From Bacteroidales bacterium (GTDB lineage: Bacteria; Bacteroidota; Bacteroidia; Bacteroidales; UBA7960): DNA of 6,615 nt. The first letter of the stretch is position 1. Each line of letters begins with the position of its first letter. Of the stretch, positions 1 through 6,614 are shown piece by piece. The position numbers were made by a program, and so were the translations under genes. The notes below the pieces were generated by a model that was not told the origin of the DNA, made no database searches, and saw only the letters and a list, made by a program, of their open reading frames with translations. The stretch lies in assembly GCA_007131895.1 (NCBI GenBank), contig SLPR01000473.1, forward strand, positions 1-6,615. The letters are read 5' to 3'.

Positions 1-1
1 A

Positions 2-316
2 GAAAGGATTTCCTTTTCTCCAAACATCATAACTCAGTCACAATCAGGTTTTTTACGTTTCAACTACGGTATGTATGCCCACCTGAACAACCTCACGACA
101 GGGGTATGGTTTCGCCACAATCTGCAACACCCAAATTCACTGATTTTTACTGTTGGACTCAAACAGGTGAATTACTCCATAGGATACAGCTATGACTACT
201 CATTATCAGGTTTTTCCGCGCCTGGCGGCGGCGCACACGAATTAGGTGTTTTACTGAATTTCAATTGTTCGGGTAAGAATATGAAATACCGGATACTAAA
301 TTGTCCAAGTTTTTAG
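2..316 (+). CDS. PorP/SprF family type IX secretion membrane protein, C-terminal part
   Basis: This is the last 104 residues of a gene whose start lies left of the window; the frame is open from base 2. The family forms outer-membrane beta-barrels linked to the type IX secretion system and gliding, often helping to secrete or anchor a partner such as SprB or PorE. Visible hallmarks are the SPNII segment (residues 7-11 of the fragment), the IGYSYDYSLSGF strand, the GGGAHELGVLLNF strand and the C-terminal ending NCPSF, which recurs in this family. The internal ATG at 71 is only a methionine within the barrel, not the real start. The gene ends 34 bases before gldJ, which supports a T9SS/gliding role. 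Paralogues are numerous in Bacteroidota, so I give no specific symbol; porP or sprF would both be guesses. Confidence 0.88.
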   Translation, partial: ERISFSPNIITQSQSGFLRFNYGMYAHLNNLTTGVWFRHNLQHPNSLIFTVGLKQVNYSIGYSYDYSLSGFSAPGGGAHELGVLLNFNCSGKNMKYRILNCPSF

Positions 317-317
317 T

Positions 318-325
318 TATTTTTG
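318..325 (+). promoter_or_regulatory. Bacteroidota -7 promoter element for gldJ
   Basis: TATTTTTG matches the Bacteroidota sigma-ABfr -7 consensus TAnnTTTG exactly. It starts one base after the stop codon of the upstream gene. A transcript starting about 5-8 bases downstream would have a leader of only about 15-20 bases before the gldJ ATG. No -33 TTG box is seen at the usual spacing (the TTG at 301-303 is too close), so strength is uncertain and read-through from the upstream gene is also possible. Confidence 0.5.
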
Positions 326-350
326 TACAAATTTCAAAAGAATCACACTT

Positions 351-1835
351 ATGATAAGGAATCCCAGAAACTTGCCCTTGGTAATAACTCTGTTAGCAGT
401 AGTTGCCATTTTCTCATCCTGCAGGAAAGAAACATCTCCCACAACCGGCTGGACTTATAACGACCCACGAACAGGGGGCTTTGAAGTTAATCCCTATATA
501 GAACAAGAAACCGGCCCCGGTCTTGTATTTATCGAAGGGGGTACTTTTGTAATGGGTCGCACCGAACAGGACGTAATGTTTGACTGGAACAACATTCCCA
601 GGCGTGTTACGGTTTCTTCTTTTTATATGGATGAAACAGAAGTAAGAAATATCGACTATGTAGAGTATCTCTACTGGCTCAGCCGTGTGTTTGGCGAAAC
701 CTACCCGGAGGTGGTTCGCAATGCCCTGCCCGACACCCTGGTATGGCGCGAAAGGCTGGCTTATAATGAACCCTATGTGTACAATTACCTCAGGCACCCC
801 GCTTACAGAGACTATCCGGTGGTAGGTGTAAGTTGGGTACAAGCAACTGAATATGCTGCCTGGCGTACCGACAGGGTAAACGAAATGATACTTATCCGCG
901 AAGGAATCCTGCAATGGGATCCCGACCAGGTAAATGAAAGAAACTTTAATACCGAAGCTTATCTTGCCGGCCAGTACGAAGGTTTGGTAAGAAGAAACCT
1001 TCGCGACCTTGACCCCAGAGGTACAGGCGAAAGAAGGGTAAGACGTGAAGACGGTATCCTGCTGCCTGCCTACAGACTCCCCACCGAAGCAGAATGGGAA
1101 TTTGCAGCATTGGGACTTATTGGAAATACCATCTACGAAAGAGTTGTGGAAAGAAGACTCTATCCATGGAACGGACACGTTATCAGAAGCAGCGAAAGAA
1201 GAACCAGAGGTACCATCATGGCCAACATTCAAAGAGGCCGCGGTGACCTGATGGGGGTTGCAGGCAATCTCAACGATGCCGGCGAAATTACCGTACCCGT
1301 TTATGCATACTGGCCCAATGACTATGGCCTTTACAACATGGCTGGCAACGTTAATGAATGGGTAGCCGATGTATTCCGTCCCCTCTCTCATGAAAGTGTT
1401 GCCGACTTCAGACCTTTCCGCGGTAATGTTTTCCAGACAACCGTGCGTGATGAAGATGGCCAGCTTGTTCCCAAAGACAGCCTTGGAAGAATTATTTATC
1501 AGAACGTGGATCCTGAAAGCGACCCACGTCTGCCAAGCAGAAGAAATTACAGATACGCCGATAACATTGGTTATGGTGACGGAGACTTCGCCTCCAGCAG
1601 ATTCTTTAACGATCCTGAAGCAATGGAGCGCGTAGGTGAAGAAAGACTCATGTATGACTATGGTACTTCTTCGCTTATCAACGACAATGCAAGAGTTTAC
1701 AAGGGTGGTGGCTGGAAAGACAGGCCTTATTGGGCTGTTCCCGGCAACAGAAGATTCCTTGACCAGAACGAAGCTACCAACGACATTGGCTTTAGATGTG
1801 CCATGACAAGAGTTGGCAGCCCAGTAGGATATTAA
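351..1835 (+). CDS. gldJ: gliding motility / T9SS lipoprotein GldJ
   Basis: GldJ is an outer-membrane lipoprotein facing the periplasm. In Flavobacterium it is needed for gliding and for stability of GldK and hence type IX secretion. The N-terminus has a lipoprotein signal with a hydrophobic core (residues 8-21) and lipobox FSSC (Cys24). The conserved GldJ start TGWTYNDPRTGGF follows (32-44), then a formylglycine-generating-enzyme (sulfatase-modifying factor) fold: GGTFVMG (63-69), FYMDETEV (91-98), YPVVGVSW (155-162), RLPTEAEWEFAA (242-253), MAGNVNEW (330-337), RVYKGGGW (448-455), GFRCAMTRVG (480-489). The two catalytic cysteines of true FGE are absent, so it should be structural, not an enzyme. 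At 494 residues it is somewhat shorter than the Flavobacterium johnsoniae protein (about 560). GldK is a related alternative, but the N-terminal motif and the downstream murF favour GldJ. It is strikingly arginine-rich (54 R, 4 K). Confidence 0.9.
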   Translation: MIRNPRNLPLVITLLAVVAIFSSCRKETSPTTGWTYNDPRTGGFEVNPYIEQETGPGLVFIEGGTFVMGRTEQDVMFDWNNIPRRVTVSSFYMDETEVRNIDYVEYLYWLSRVFGETYPEVVRNALPDTLVWRERLAYNEPYVYNYLRHPAYRDYPVVGVSWVQATEYAAWRTDRVNEMILIREGILQWDPDQVNERNFNTEAYLAGQYEGLVRRNLRDLDPRGTGERRVRREDGILLPAYRLPTEAEWEFAALGLIGNTIYERVVERRLYPWNGHVIRSSERRTRGTIMANIQRGRGDLMGVAGNLNDAGEITVPVYAYWPNDYGLYNMAGNVNEWVADVFRPLSHESVADFRPFRGNVFQTTVRDEDGQLVPKDSLGRIIYQNVDPESDPRLPSRRNYRYADNIGYGDGDFASSRFFNDPEAMERVGEERLMYDYGTSSLINDNARVYKGGGWKDRPYWAVPGNRRFLDQNEATNDIGFRCAMTRVGSPVGY

Positions 1836-1861
1836 GAATAAAGGGATTCTTTAATATGCAA

Positions 1862-1893
1862 AAAAACCCCGTCTACTAACAGATGGGGTTTTT
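1862..1893 (+). terminator. intrinsic terminator after gldJ
   Basis: A hairpin lies 26 bases after the gldJ stop. The left arm AAAAACCCCGTCT pairs with the right arm AGATGGGGTTTTT: 13 pairs including one G-T, with loop ACTAAC. The T run on one side and the A run on the other mean it could stop transcription in both directions. It separates gldJ from murF transcriptionally, at least in part. Confidence 0.88.
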
Positions 1894-2035
1894 ACTGTTA
1901 ATCCCTTTTTCTTCAAGGCCATCCCCATTTTTCAATGGTAACCCAATAACAGCAACTGCCAATCCTTTGCCTTCAATATTTGATATACTCTTCACCTGCA
2001 CCCCGGCAAAACAGTCAGATTAATTATCTTATCTC

Positions 2036-3364
2036 ATGGAAAAAGACCCATCCGCAATCCATACAATTCATCGCCTCATACTCCAGGGGGCAGCTGTGTC
2101 AATCGACTCAAGAACCATAGAACAGGGCTCTGTGTTTTTCGCCCTGAAGGGAGAAAATTTTGACGCCAATCATTTTGCAGCAGGGGCCATCAAAAAGGGT
2201 GCAGCCATTGCAGTTGTTGACAACAAGGATATTGAACCCCATGAACAGTTTGTTTTCGTGGATGATGTTCTGCAGGCCCTGCAGGATGTAGCATCTCAGC
2301 ACCGGGATCTTTTCAAAATCCCCGTTATTGGCATCACGGGTTCCAATGGAAAAACAACTACCAAAGAAATTTTACATGCCGTACTTTCGCGCAAATTCAA
2401 TACACTCTGCACCAAAGGGAATTTCAATAACCATATCGGCGTACCGCTCACACTGCTTAACCTGACCAAAGAACACCAGGCAGCCATTATTGAAATGGGT
2501 GCCAACCATATTGGAGAAATAGCAATGTTGAGCGGACTGGCAAAACCTACTTCCGGACTTATCACCAACATAGGTAAGGCCCATATTGAAGGCTTTGGCT
2601 CCGTAGAAAATATTGTCATTGCAAAAACCGAACTTTACAAGTACCTGCAAGCAAACAATGGGCTTATATTTCTGAATGCTGACAATGAAATCCTCAGCAA
2701 ACAGGTGAATATCGCCTCTTGTATTACATACGGCAAAAGCGCTTCATCCCTTTATCCCGGAGATATTGTTGCCTCCTCCCCTTTTCTGGAAATCAACTTT
2801 ACCAGCAAAGAGAACAAAACAAAAAGCGGGAAACACTGGCACATCCGAACCCAACTCACAGGCCGTTACAATTTTGAAAACATCATGGCAGCAATAGCCA
2901 TTGGGCTTCACATGGGGGTTTCACCCCAACAGATCAAAGAAGCCATAGAAAACTATACTCCTGTCAACAGCCGATCGCAATGGAAGGAAACCCAAAAAAA
3001 TGCTCTCGTCATGGATGCCTACAACGCCAATCCTACCAGTATGAAGGCTGCACTGGACAACTTCAACCAGATTGAAACAACACAGCCCAAAGCCCTTATC
3101 CTGGGAGATATGCTTGAGATGGGAGTAACAGCTGAAGCCGAACACCAGGAGATCATTCAGTTTATAAGCCGGTACAATTACGCTTTTGTGCTGCTGGTGG
3201 GGAGCGAGTTCAGCAAAATAAGGTCAATTCCTGATAACTACATCGTTTTTCCTGACACAAAAACAGCATCAGGATGGCTGGAAAACCTTGCCCCCGAAAA
3301 CCATACAATCCTGCTCAAAGGTTCCAGGGGCATCGGATTGGAAGAGCTGGAACGCTATCTGTAA
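2036..3364 (+). CDS. murF: UDP-N-acetylmuramoyl-tripeptide--D-alanyl-D-alanine ligase MurF
   Basis: MurF is the cytoplasmic ligase that uses ATP to add D-Ala-D-Ala to UDP-MurNAc-tripeptide, completing the peptidoglycan precursor. At 442 residues it has normal length and all three Mur ligase domains. The N-terminal UDP-substrate domain carries SIDSRTIEQGSVFFALKGE (22-40). The ATPase domain has the P-loop GITGSNGKTTTKE (99-111), KGNFNNHIGVPLTLL (127-141), EMGANHIGEI (153-162), TNIGKAHIEGFGS (177-189) and AKTEL (196-200). The C-terminal domain has GRYNFENIMAA (276-286), DAYNANPTSM (327-336), ILGDMLEMG (355-363) and LLKGSRGIGLEEL (426-438). The start is the first ATG after an in-frame TAA at 2021-2023. 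It lies 200 bases after gldJ, beyond a terminator; the gldJ-murF order is also known in Flavobacteria. I see no clear -7 promoter element before it. Confidence 0.96.
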   Translation: MEKDPSAIHTIHRLILQGAAVSIDSRTIEQGSVFFALKGENFDANHFAAGAIKKGAAIAVVDNKDIEPHEQFVFVDDVLQALQDVASQHRDLFKIPVIGITGSNGKTTTKEILHAVLSRKFNTLCTKGNFNNHIGVPLTLLNLTKEHQAAIIEMGANHIGEIAMLSGLAKPTSGLITNIGKAHIEGFGSVENIVIAKTELYKYLQANNGLIFLNADNEILSKQVNIASCITYGKSASSLYPGDIVASSPFLEINFTSKENKTKSGKHWHIRTQLTGRYNFENIMAAIAIGLHMGVSPQQIKEAIENYTPVNSRSQWKETQKNALVMDAYNANPTSMKAALDNFNQIETTQPKALILGDMLEMGVTAEAEHQEIIQFISRYNYAFVLLVGSEFSKIRSIPDNYIVFPDTKTASGWLENLAPENHTILLKGSRGIGLEELERYL

Positions 3365-3427
3365 AATCCGTTTAAGCAACACAACAAACAAATAGCAATC
3401 ACAGGGTAAATAAAAAGGAAAAAACAC

Positions 3428-3435
3428 TAATTTTG
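3428..3435 (+). promoter_or_regulatory. Bacteroidota -7 promoter element before the TPR gene
   Basis: TAATTTTG is an exact match to TAnnTTTG in the A/T-rich gap after murF. The predicted transcript start near 3441 gives a leader of about 50 bases to the ATG at 3490 or about 70 to the ATG at 3514. No -33 TTG box is visible at the expected spacing. No hairpin terminator separates murF from this point, so read-through from murF is also possible. Confidence 0.5.
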
Positions 3436-3489
3436 CAGACTGTTCTTTACACCCTGAATCAAACATGAGACAATAAGATAAATCCAAAA

Positions 3490-4416
3490 ATGGACACCAA
3501 ACCCACGTCAAACATGAAAAAAACCATTATTTCCCACCTCTCCTTTTTACTTTTGGCTATATCCTGCCTTACCTGTCAGGTTTCATTGGCCCAGTCAGTG
3601 AGTGATACACTTGCTGTGAGAAAACTCATGGAAGAAGGGATTTTAAAAGTACAAAACAACGAATTGCGCCAGGCTATTCAGCTATTTGATCAGGGGCGGG
3701 AAATGCTGCACAAGATTGCTGTAACCATTGATGAAAGGAATCAGGCTATTATCACCTCCAATCAGTTTACAAGAGACGCAGAAAGACAAATTCAGCAAGG
3801 AAACCTTGAGAGTGCACTGGAAATGCTCAATAAAGCCATTGAGCTTAACGCAGATAATGTTGAAGCATTAAAATTCAGAGGGTCTATCCGTTTGATACAG
3901 GAGCAGCAGAAACCCAGAGCAAGGGATCGGGATTATATCGGATTGATAAATGATTATACCAATGCAATTCGTATTGTTGACAGGAAAGTTAACACCTCCC
4001 CGCGAAACAGCCAGGAACGTAAAGAATATGAGCGTGAAAAAGCAAAAATCCTCATCAACAGAGCCTATGTAAAGATGCAGGCCAACCGCACCGCTGCATT
4101 CAACTCCGCCATTGAAGACTACACCGAAGCCATCAGGAATGACGATCAAAACTGGGACGGATTTCTTGGAAGAGCGGTAGCATACAACAAAATACGCGAC
4201 AACAGAAGAGAGGTCAATGACTACCTTCGTGCCATAGACCTTATGCAAAGATATGATTACAAAATGTCAGATCAGGATTGGGGCGAATTGTATCTTACGG
4301 TTGCACAGGCCTATGTAAACCTTCGCGACCGCAGAAATGCATTTGAATTCGCAACCAGAGCATACAACCTGGGAAATCATGATGCCGAAAGAATCATGAA
4401 CCGCAACAGGCCCTGA
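3490..4416 (+). CDS. exported tetratricopeptide-repeat protein
   Basis: A protein of 308 residues with an N-terminal secretion signal and helical repeats; function unknown. The signal has KK at 10-11, a hydrophobic core at 17-28 and a likely signal peptidase I site near SLAQ (32-35). Cys26 and Cys29 leave a weaker chance of a lipoprotein. TPR-like helix pairs are seen at about 45-78, 96-129 (QGNLESALEMLNKAIELN is the clearest), 185-218 (SAIEDYTEAIRND), 222-256 and 263-297. A charged linker at 138-185 (KPRARDRD, ERKEYEREKAK) separates the first two from the rest. Such proteins usually act as protein-binding scaffolds in the periplasm or at the outer membrane. A start at 3514 (Met9, giving MKKTII) would make a more typical signal peptide; the A-rich leader before 3490 favours the longer form. 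It has its own -7 element and a strong terminator, so it is probably monocistronic or follows murF read-through. Confidence 0.85.
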   Translation: MDTKPTSNMKKTIISHLSFLLLAISCLTCQVSLAQSVSDTLAVRKLMEEGILKVQNNELRQAIQLFDQGREMLHKIAVTIDERNQAIITSNQFTRDAERQIQQGNLESALEMLNKAIELNADNVEALKFRGSIRLIQEQQKPRARDRDYIGLINDYTNAIRIVDRKVNTSPRNSQERKEYEREKAKILINRAYVKMQANRTAAFNSAIEDYTEAIRNDDQNWDGFLGRAVAYNKIRDNRREVNDYLRAIDLMQRYDYKMSDQDWGELYLTVAQAYVNLRDRRNAFEFATRAYNLGNHDAERIMNRNRP

Positions 4417-4470
4417 TTAGAAAAACCCGCAGCTAAGCACTACCCTGACTGATATTCCCTTTAAAATACC

Positions 4471-4517
4471 ATCAAAGGCTGAATGACACCCCACCATTCA
4501 GCCTTTGATTTTTTTTT
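4471..4517 (+). terminator. strong intrinsic terminator after the TPR gene
   Basis: A perfect 15-base-pair stem pairs ATCAAAGGCTGAATG (4471-4485) with CATTCAGCCTTTGAT (4495-4509), with the nine-base loop ACACCCCAC, followed by a run of nine T (4509-4517). It begins 54 bases after the TPR stop and ends 20 bases before the promoter element of the mutase gene, so it cleanly separates the two units. Confidence 0.94.
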
Positions 4518-4536
4518 CAGATAGTCCGTGATTTAC

Positions 4537-4544
4537 TATATTTG
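4537..4544 (+). promoter_or_regulatory. Bacteroidota -7 promoter element for the phosphohexomutase gene
   Basis: TATATTTG matches TAnnTTTG exactly and sits just after the upstream terminator, where a promoter is needed. The expected start near 4550 gives a leader of about 50 bases. A -33 TTG box at proper spacing is not evident; the region there is a T run belonging to the terminator. Confidence 0.6.
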
Positions 4545-4598
4545 TAAGTATAAATTATCGAGAGATCCGCATTTGTTATACCACCTAAAATATTCATT

Positions 4599-6332
4599 AT
4601 GAAGATAGAAGAGAAAATTCTTGAAAGAGCCAAATTATGGACGGGCAGCAATTTTGATGAAAAAACACGCACCCAGGTAGAACATCTTATCCAGAATGAC
4701 CCTGCCGAGTTAACAGAATCGTTTTACCGGGATTTGGAATTTGGCACCGGAGGACTGAGAGGAAGAATGGGGGTTGGAACCAACCGCATGAACAAATATA
4801 CGGTGGGTATGGCCACACAGGGCCTTGCCAACTATGTAAAAATGAAATTCCCGGGCGAAACACTCAAAGCTGCTATAGCTTATGACTGTCGCGACAACAG
4901 TGAGTTTTTCGCCAAAACAACGGCTGAAATATTTTCAGCCAATGGTTTTGAGGTGTATCTTTTTGAAAGCCTGCGTCCCACACCCCTTCTTTCATTTACC
5001 ATAAGACATTATGGTTGTCATACGGGAGTAATTATTACCGCATCGCACAACCCCAAAGAATACAATGGCTACAAAGTTTACTGGAATGATGGAGCACAAC
5101 TTGTTGCCCCTCACGATGCCAATGTTATTGAAGAGGTGCAAAAAATCACCGATGTTTCGGCCATCAATTTTAACAAGAAACCGGAGTTGATTTCCATTAT
5201 CGGTGAAGAAACAGACAAGGTATATATTGAAAAACTCACCGCCCTGTCCCTTACTCCTGACATCATTCAAAAGCACAAAGATCTCAAAATCGTTTTTACG
5301 CCCATTCATGGTGCAAGTGTAAAGTTGGTGCCGGAATTACTCAGGTCCTTTGGTTTTGAGCAGATTTATAACGTTCCCGAACAGGATATTCCCCGGGGAG
5401 ACTTCCCTACGGTGATTTCACCCAACCCCGAAGAGCCCGAAGCTTTATCCATGGCCATTGCTAAAGCAGAGGAGGTAAATGCCGACCTGGTGATGGCCAC
5501 CGACCCCGATGGCGACAGGGTAGGGATTGCCGTGAGGGATCATAACAATGCGTTTATTTTACTCAATGGAAACCAGGCAGCTTCACTCATTATTTATTAC
5601 CTTCTCTTCCAGTGGAAAGCCACGGGCAAACTCCAGGGGAAGGAGTACATTGTAAAAACCATTGTTACCACTGAACTTCTCAGAGAAATCGCCAATAGCT
5701 TCAATACCGAATGTTATGATGTTCTTACAGGCTTTAAGTTTATTGCAGATATCATTCGCAGGCTGGAAGGAGAAAAAACCTTCATCGGAGGTGGCGAAGA
5801 AAGCTATGGATACCTGATAGGAGACCTGGTTCGCGACAAGGATGCCACCATTTCCTGTGCCATTATAGCCGAAACCATGGCCTGGGCCAGAGAAAACGGC
5901 AAGACTCTTTTTGAAATGCTCATTGAAATTTATGTAAAATATGGTTTTTACAAAGAAAAGCTCATCTCCATTACCAAAAAGGGTAAAGAGGGAATGGAAG
6001 AGATAAACAACATGATGAACAAGTTCAGAAACCATCCTCCTGCTCATATTGACGGTGTAGAACTTGCTGTTATCAAGGATTATAAACTGAGTATGGAAAA
6101 ATATTTGAAAACCGGCACCGAAAAGCTTATCGACCTGCCCAAATCTAATGTAATCCAGTTTATCCTTGAAGATGGCAGTATAATTACCATGCGACCCAGC
6201 GGTACTGAACCCAAAATCAAATTCTACTTTGGCGTGAAAGAGAAACTGGACCAAAAGGAAGATTTTGAAGCTGTTGACAAAACCCTCGGCGACAAGCTTA
6301 ACAGACTGGCAGAAAGCATACAGCGTATCTGA
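4599..6332 (+). CDS. phosphoglucomutase/phosphomannomutase (alpha-D-phosphohexomutase family)
   Basis: A cytoplasmic enzyme that interconverts hexose 6-phosphate and hexose 1-phosphate through a phosphoserine intermediate, feeding nucleotide-sugar and glycan synthesis. It has 577 residues, the usual size for the long bacterial PGM2-like group, and all four functional loops are intact. Domain 1 has FGTGGLRGRMG (48-58) and the active-site loop TASHNPKEYNGYK (147-159) with phosphoserine Ser149. The metal site is TDPDGDR (301-307; Asp302, Asp304, Asp306). The sugar-specificity loop is GGGEESYGY (397-405). The phosphate-binding loop is RPSGTEPK (532-539) in the last domain. The start is the first ATG after an in-frame TAA near 4551. 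Whether glucose or mannose phosphate is preferred cannot be read from motifs, so I give no symbol; pgm is the likely label. It is alone in its unit, with a terminator and promoter element in front. Confidence 0.95.
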   Translation: MKIEEKILERAKLWTGSNFDEKTRTQVEHLIQNDPAELTESFYRDLEFGTGGLRGRMGVGTNRMNKYTVGMATQGLANYVKMKFPGETLKAAIAYDCRDNSEFFAKTTAEIFSANGFEVYLFESLRPTPLLSFTIRHYGCHTGVIITASHNPKEYNGYKVYWNDGAQLVAPHDANVIEEVQKITDVSAINFNKKPELISIIGEETDKVYIEKLTALSLTPDIIQKHKDLKIVFTPIHGASVKLVPELLRSFGFEQIYNVPEQDIPRGDFPTVISPNPEEPEALSMAIAKAEEVNADLVMATDPDGDRVGIAVRDHNNAFILLNGNQAASLIIYYLLFQWKATGKLQGKEYIVKTIVTTELLREIANSFNTECYDVLTGFKFIADIIRRLEGEKTFIGGGEESYGYLIGDLVRDKDATISCAIIAETMAWARENGKTLFEMLIEIYVKYGFYKEKLISITKKGKEGMEEINNMMNKFRNHPPAHIDGVELAVIKDYKLSMEKYLKTGTEKLIDLPKSNVIQFILEDGSIITMRPSGTEPKIKFYFGVKEKLDQKEDFEAVDKTLGDKLNRLAESIQRI

Positions 6333-6412
6333 AAAAAGAGTTTAAATGGAATTATGCCGTGGGATTTGGTTTTCTCATATTAGCGACCTTTTTTGTCTTC
6401 AAAAAATGGTAA
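6329..6412 (+). CDS. possible 27-residue membrane peptide with CTG start (very tentative)
   Basis: An open frame starting with CTG, which overlaps the mutase stop codon (CTGA), encodes a peptide of about 27 residues: charged start KKEFKW, hydrophobic core YAVGFGFLILATFFVF, basic end KKW, then TAA. That layout is typical of small single-pass membrane proteins, and a stop-start overlap is typical of translational coupling, although ATGA is the usual form. No ATG, GTG or TTG exists at the proper place, so it may be a gene that lost its start, a real non-canonical start, or chance in A/T-rich sequence. I do not recognise a family. Confidence 0.22.
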   Translation: MKKEFKWNYAVGFGFLILATFFVFKKW

Positions 6413-6518
6413 GTTTCTTGCCGTAGCAAATATCCGCGCATTTTGAAATGAAAAGCAATTACATTCTACCCGGCAAACATAACGGATTTTTCACCAGGGA
6501 AAACATTCCGGATTGGTT

Positions 6519-6614
6519 TTATCTGAATGCACTTCTCTCCTCTTTCAACCGTTGCAATGACTCCGGATGATCCGGATCTTCGAGGTATTGATTGTAAGCC
6601 TCAATGAAGTCCGG
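6519..6614 (-). CDS. C-terminal end of an unidentified minus-strand gene
   Basis: Reading the minus strand from the right edge, a frame is open from base 6614 to a TAA at 6521-6519 and gives 31 residues. The peptide begins PDFIEAYNQYLEDPDHPESL and ends KEERSAFR. It is charged, soluble in character and probably helical, which fits the C-terminal tail of a cytoplasmic protein. The gene would converge on the mutase gene. The other minus frame tested here stops within a few codons. The fragment is too short to assign a family, and only sequence right of the window can confirm it. Confidence 0.5.
   Translation of the reverse strand, partial: PDFIEAYNQYLEDPDHPESLQRLKEERSAFR

Noticed and set aside
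414..1391. A 325-codon open frame on the minus strand inside gldJ
   Set aside because: The plus-strand frame is an unmistakable GldJ. The minus product is rich in V, I, S, F and Y without recognisable motifs; it is open because gldJ rarely uses codons that give stops on the other strand.
1881..2020. A 46-codon open frame on the minus strand in the gldJ-murF gap
   Set aside because: It has no ATG, is bounded by stops, and runs into the terminator. A peptide of plausible composition is not enough for a call.
3465..3476. A tiny upstream frame (ATG AGA CAA TAA) before the TPR gene
   Set aside because: Three codons in an A-rich leader are expected by chance, and no attenuation structure accompanies them.
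5583..6254. A 223-codon open frame on the minus strand inside the mutase gene
   Set aside because: The plus strand carries conserved mutase motifs throughout; the antisense product is Phe- and Asn-rich with no domain signs.
6387..6409. A hairpin CCTTTTTTG...CAAAAAATGG
   Set aside because: Almost all A-T pairs with a bulge and no T run after it on the plus strand, so it is not a convincing terminator.
6346..6426. A 26-codon ATG open frame after the mutase gene
   Set aside because: Very short, with no initiation signal or conserved feature; the overlapping frame with a membrane-peptide plan is the more interesting one.
6448..6570. A 40-codon ATG open frame on the plus strand near the right edge
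   Set aside because: It overlaps the more coding-like minus-strand fragment by about 50 bases, has no promoter or ribosome-binding signal, and resembles no known protein. Chance is the simpler reading.
6562..6578. TCCGGATGATCCGGATC, a short tandem repeat with a GATCCGGATC palindrome
   Set aside because: It falls in the minus-strand coding fragment, where it encodes an Asp-Pro-Asp-His-Pro-Glu run; there is no sign of an operator or attachment site.
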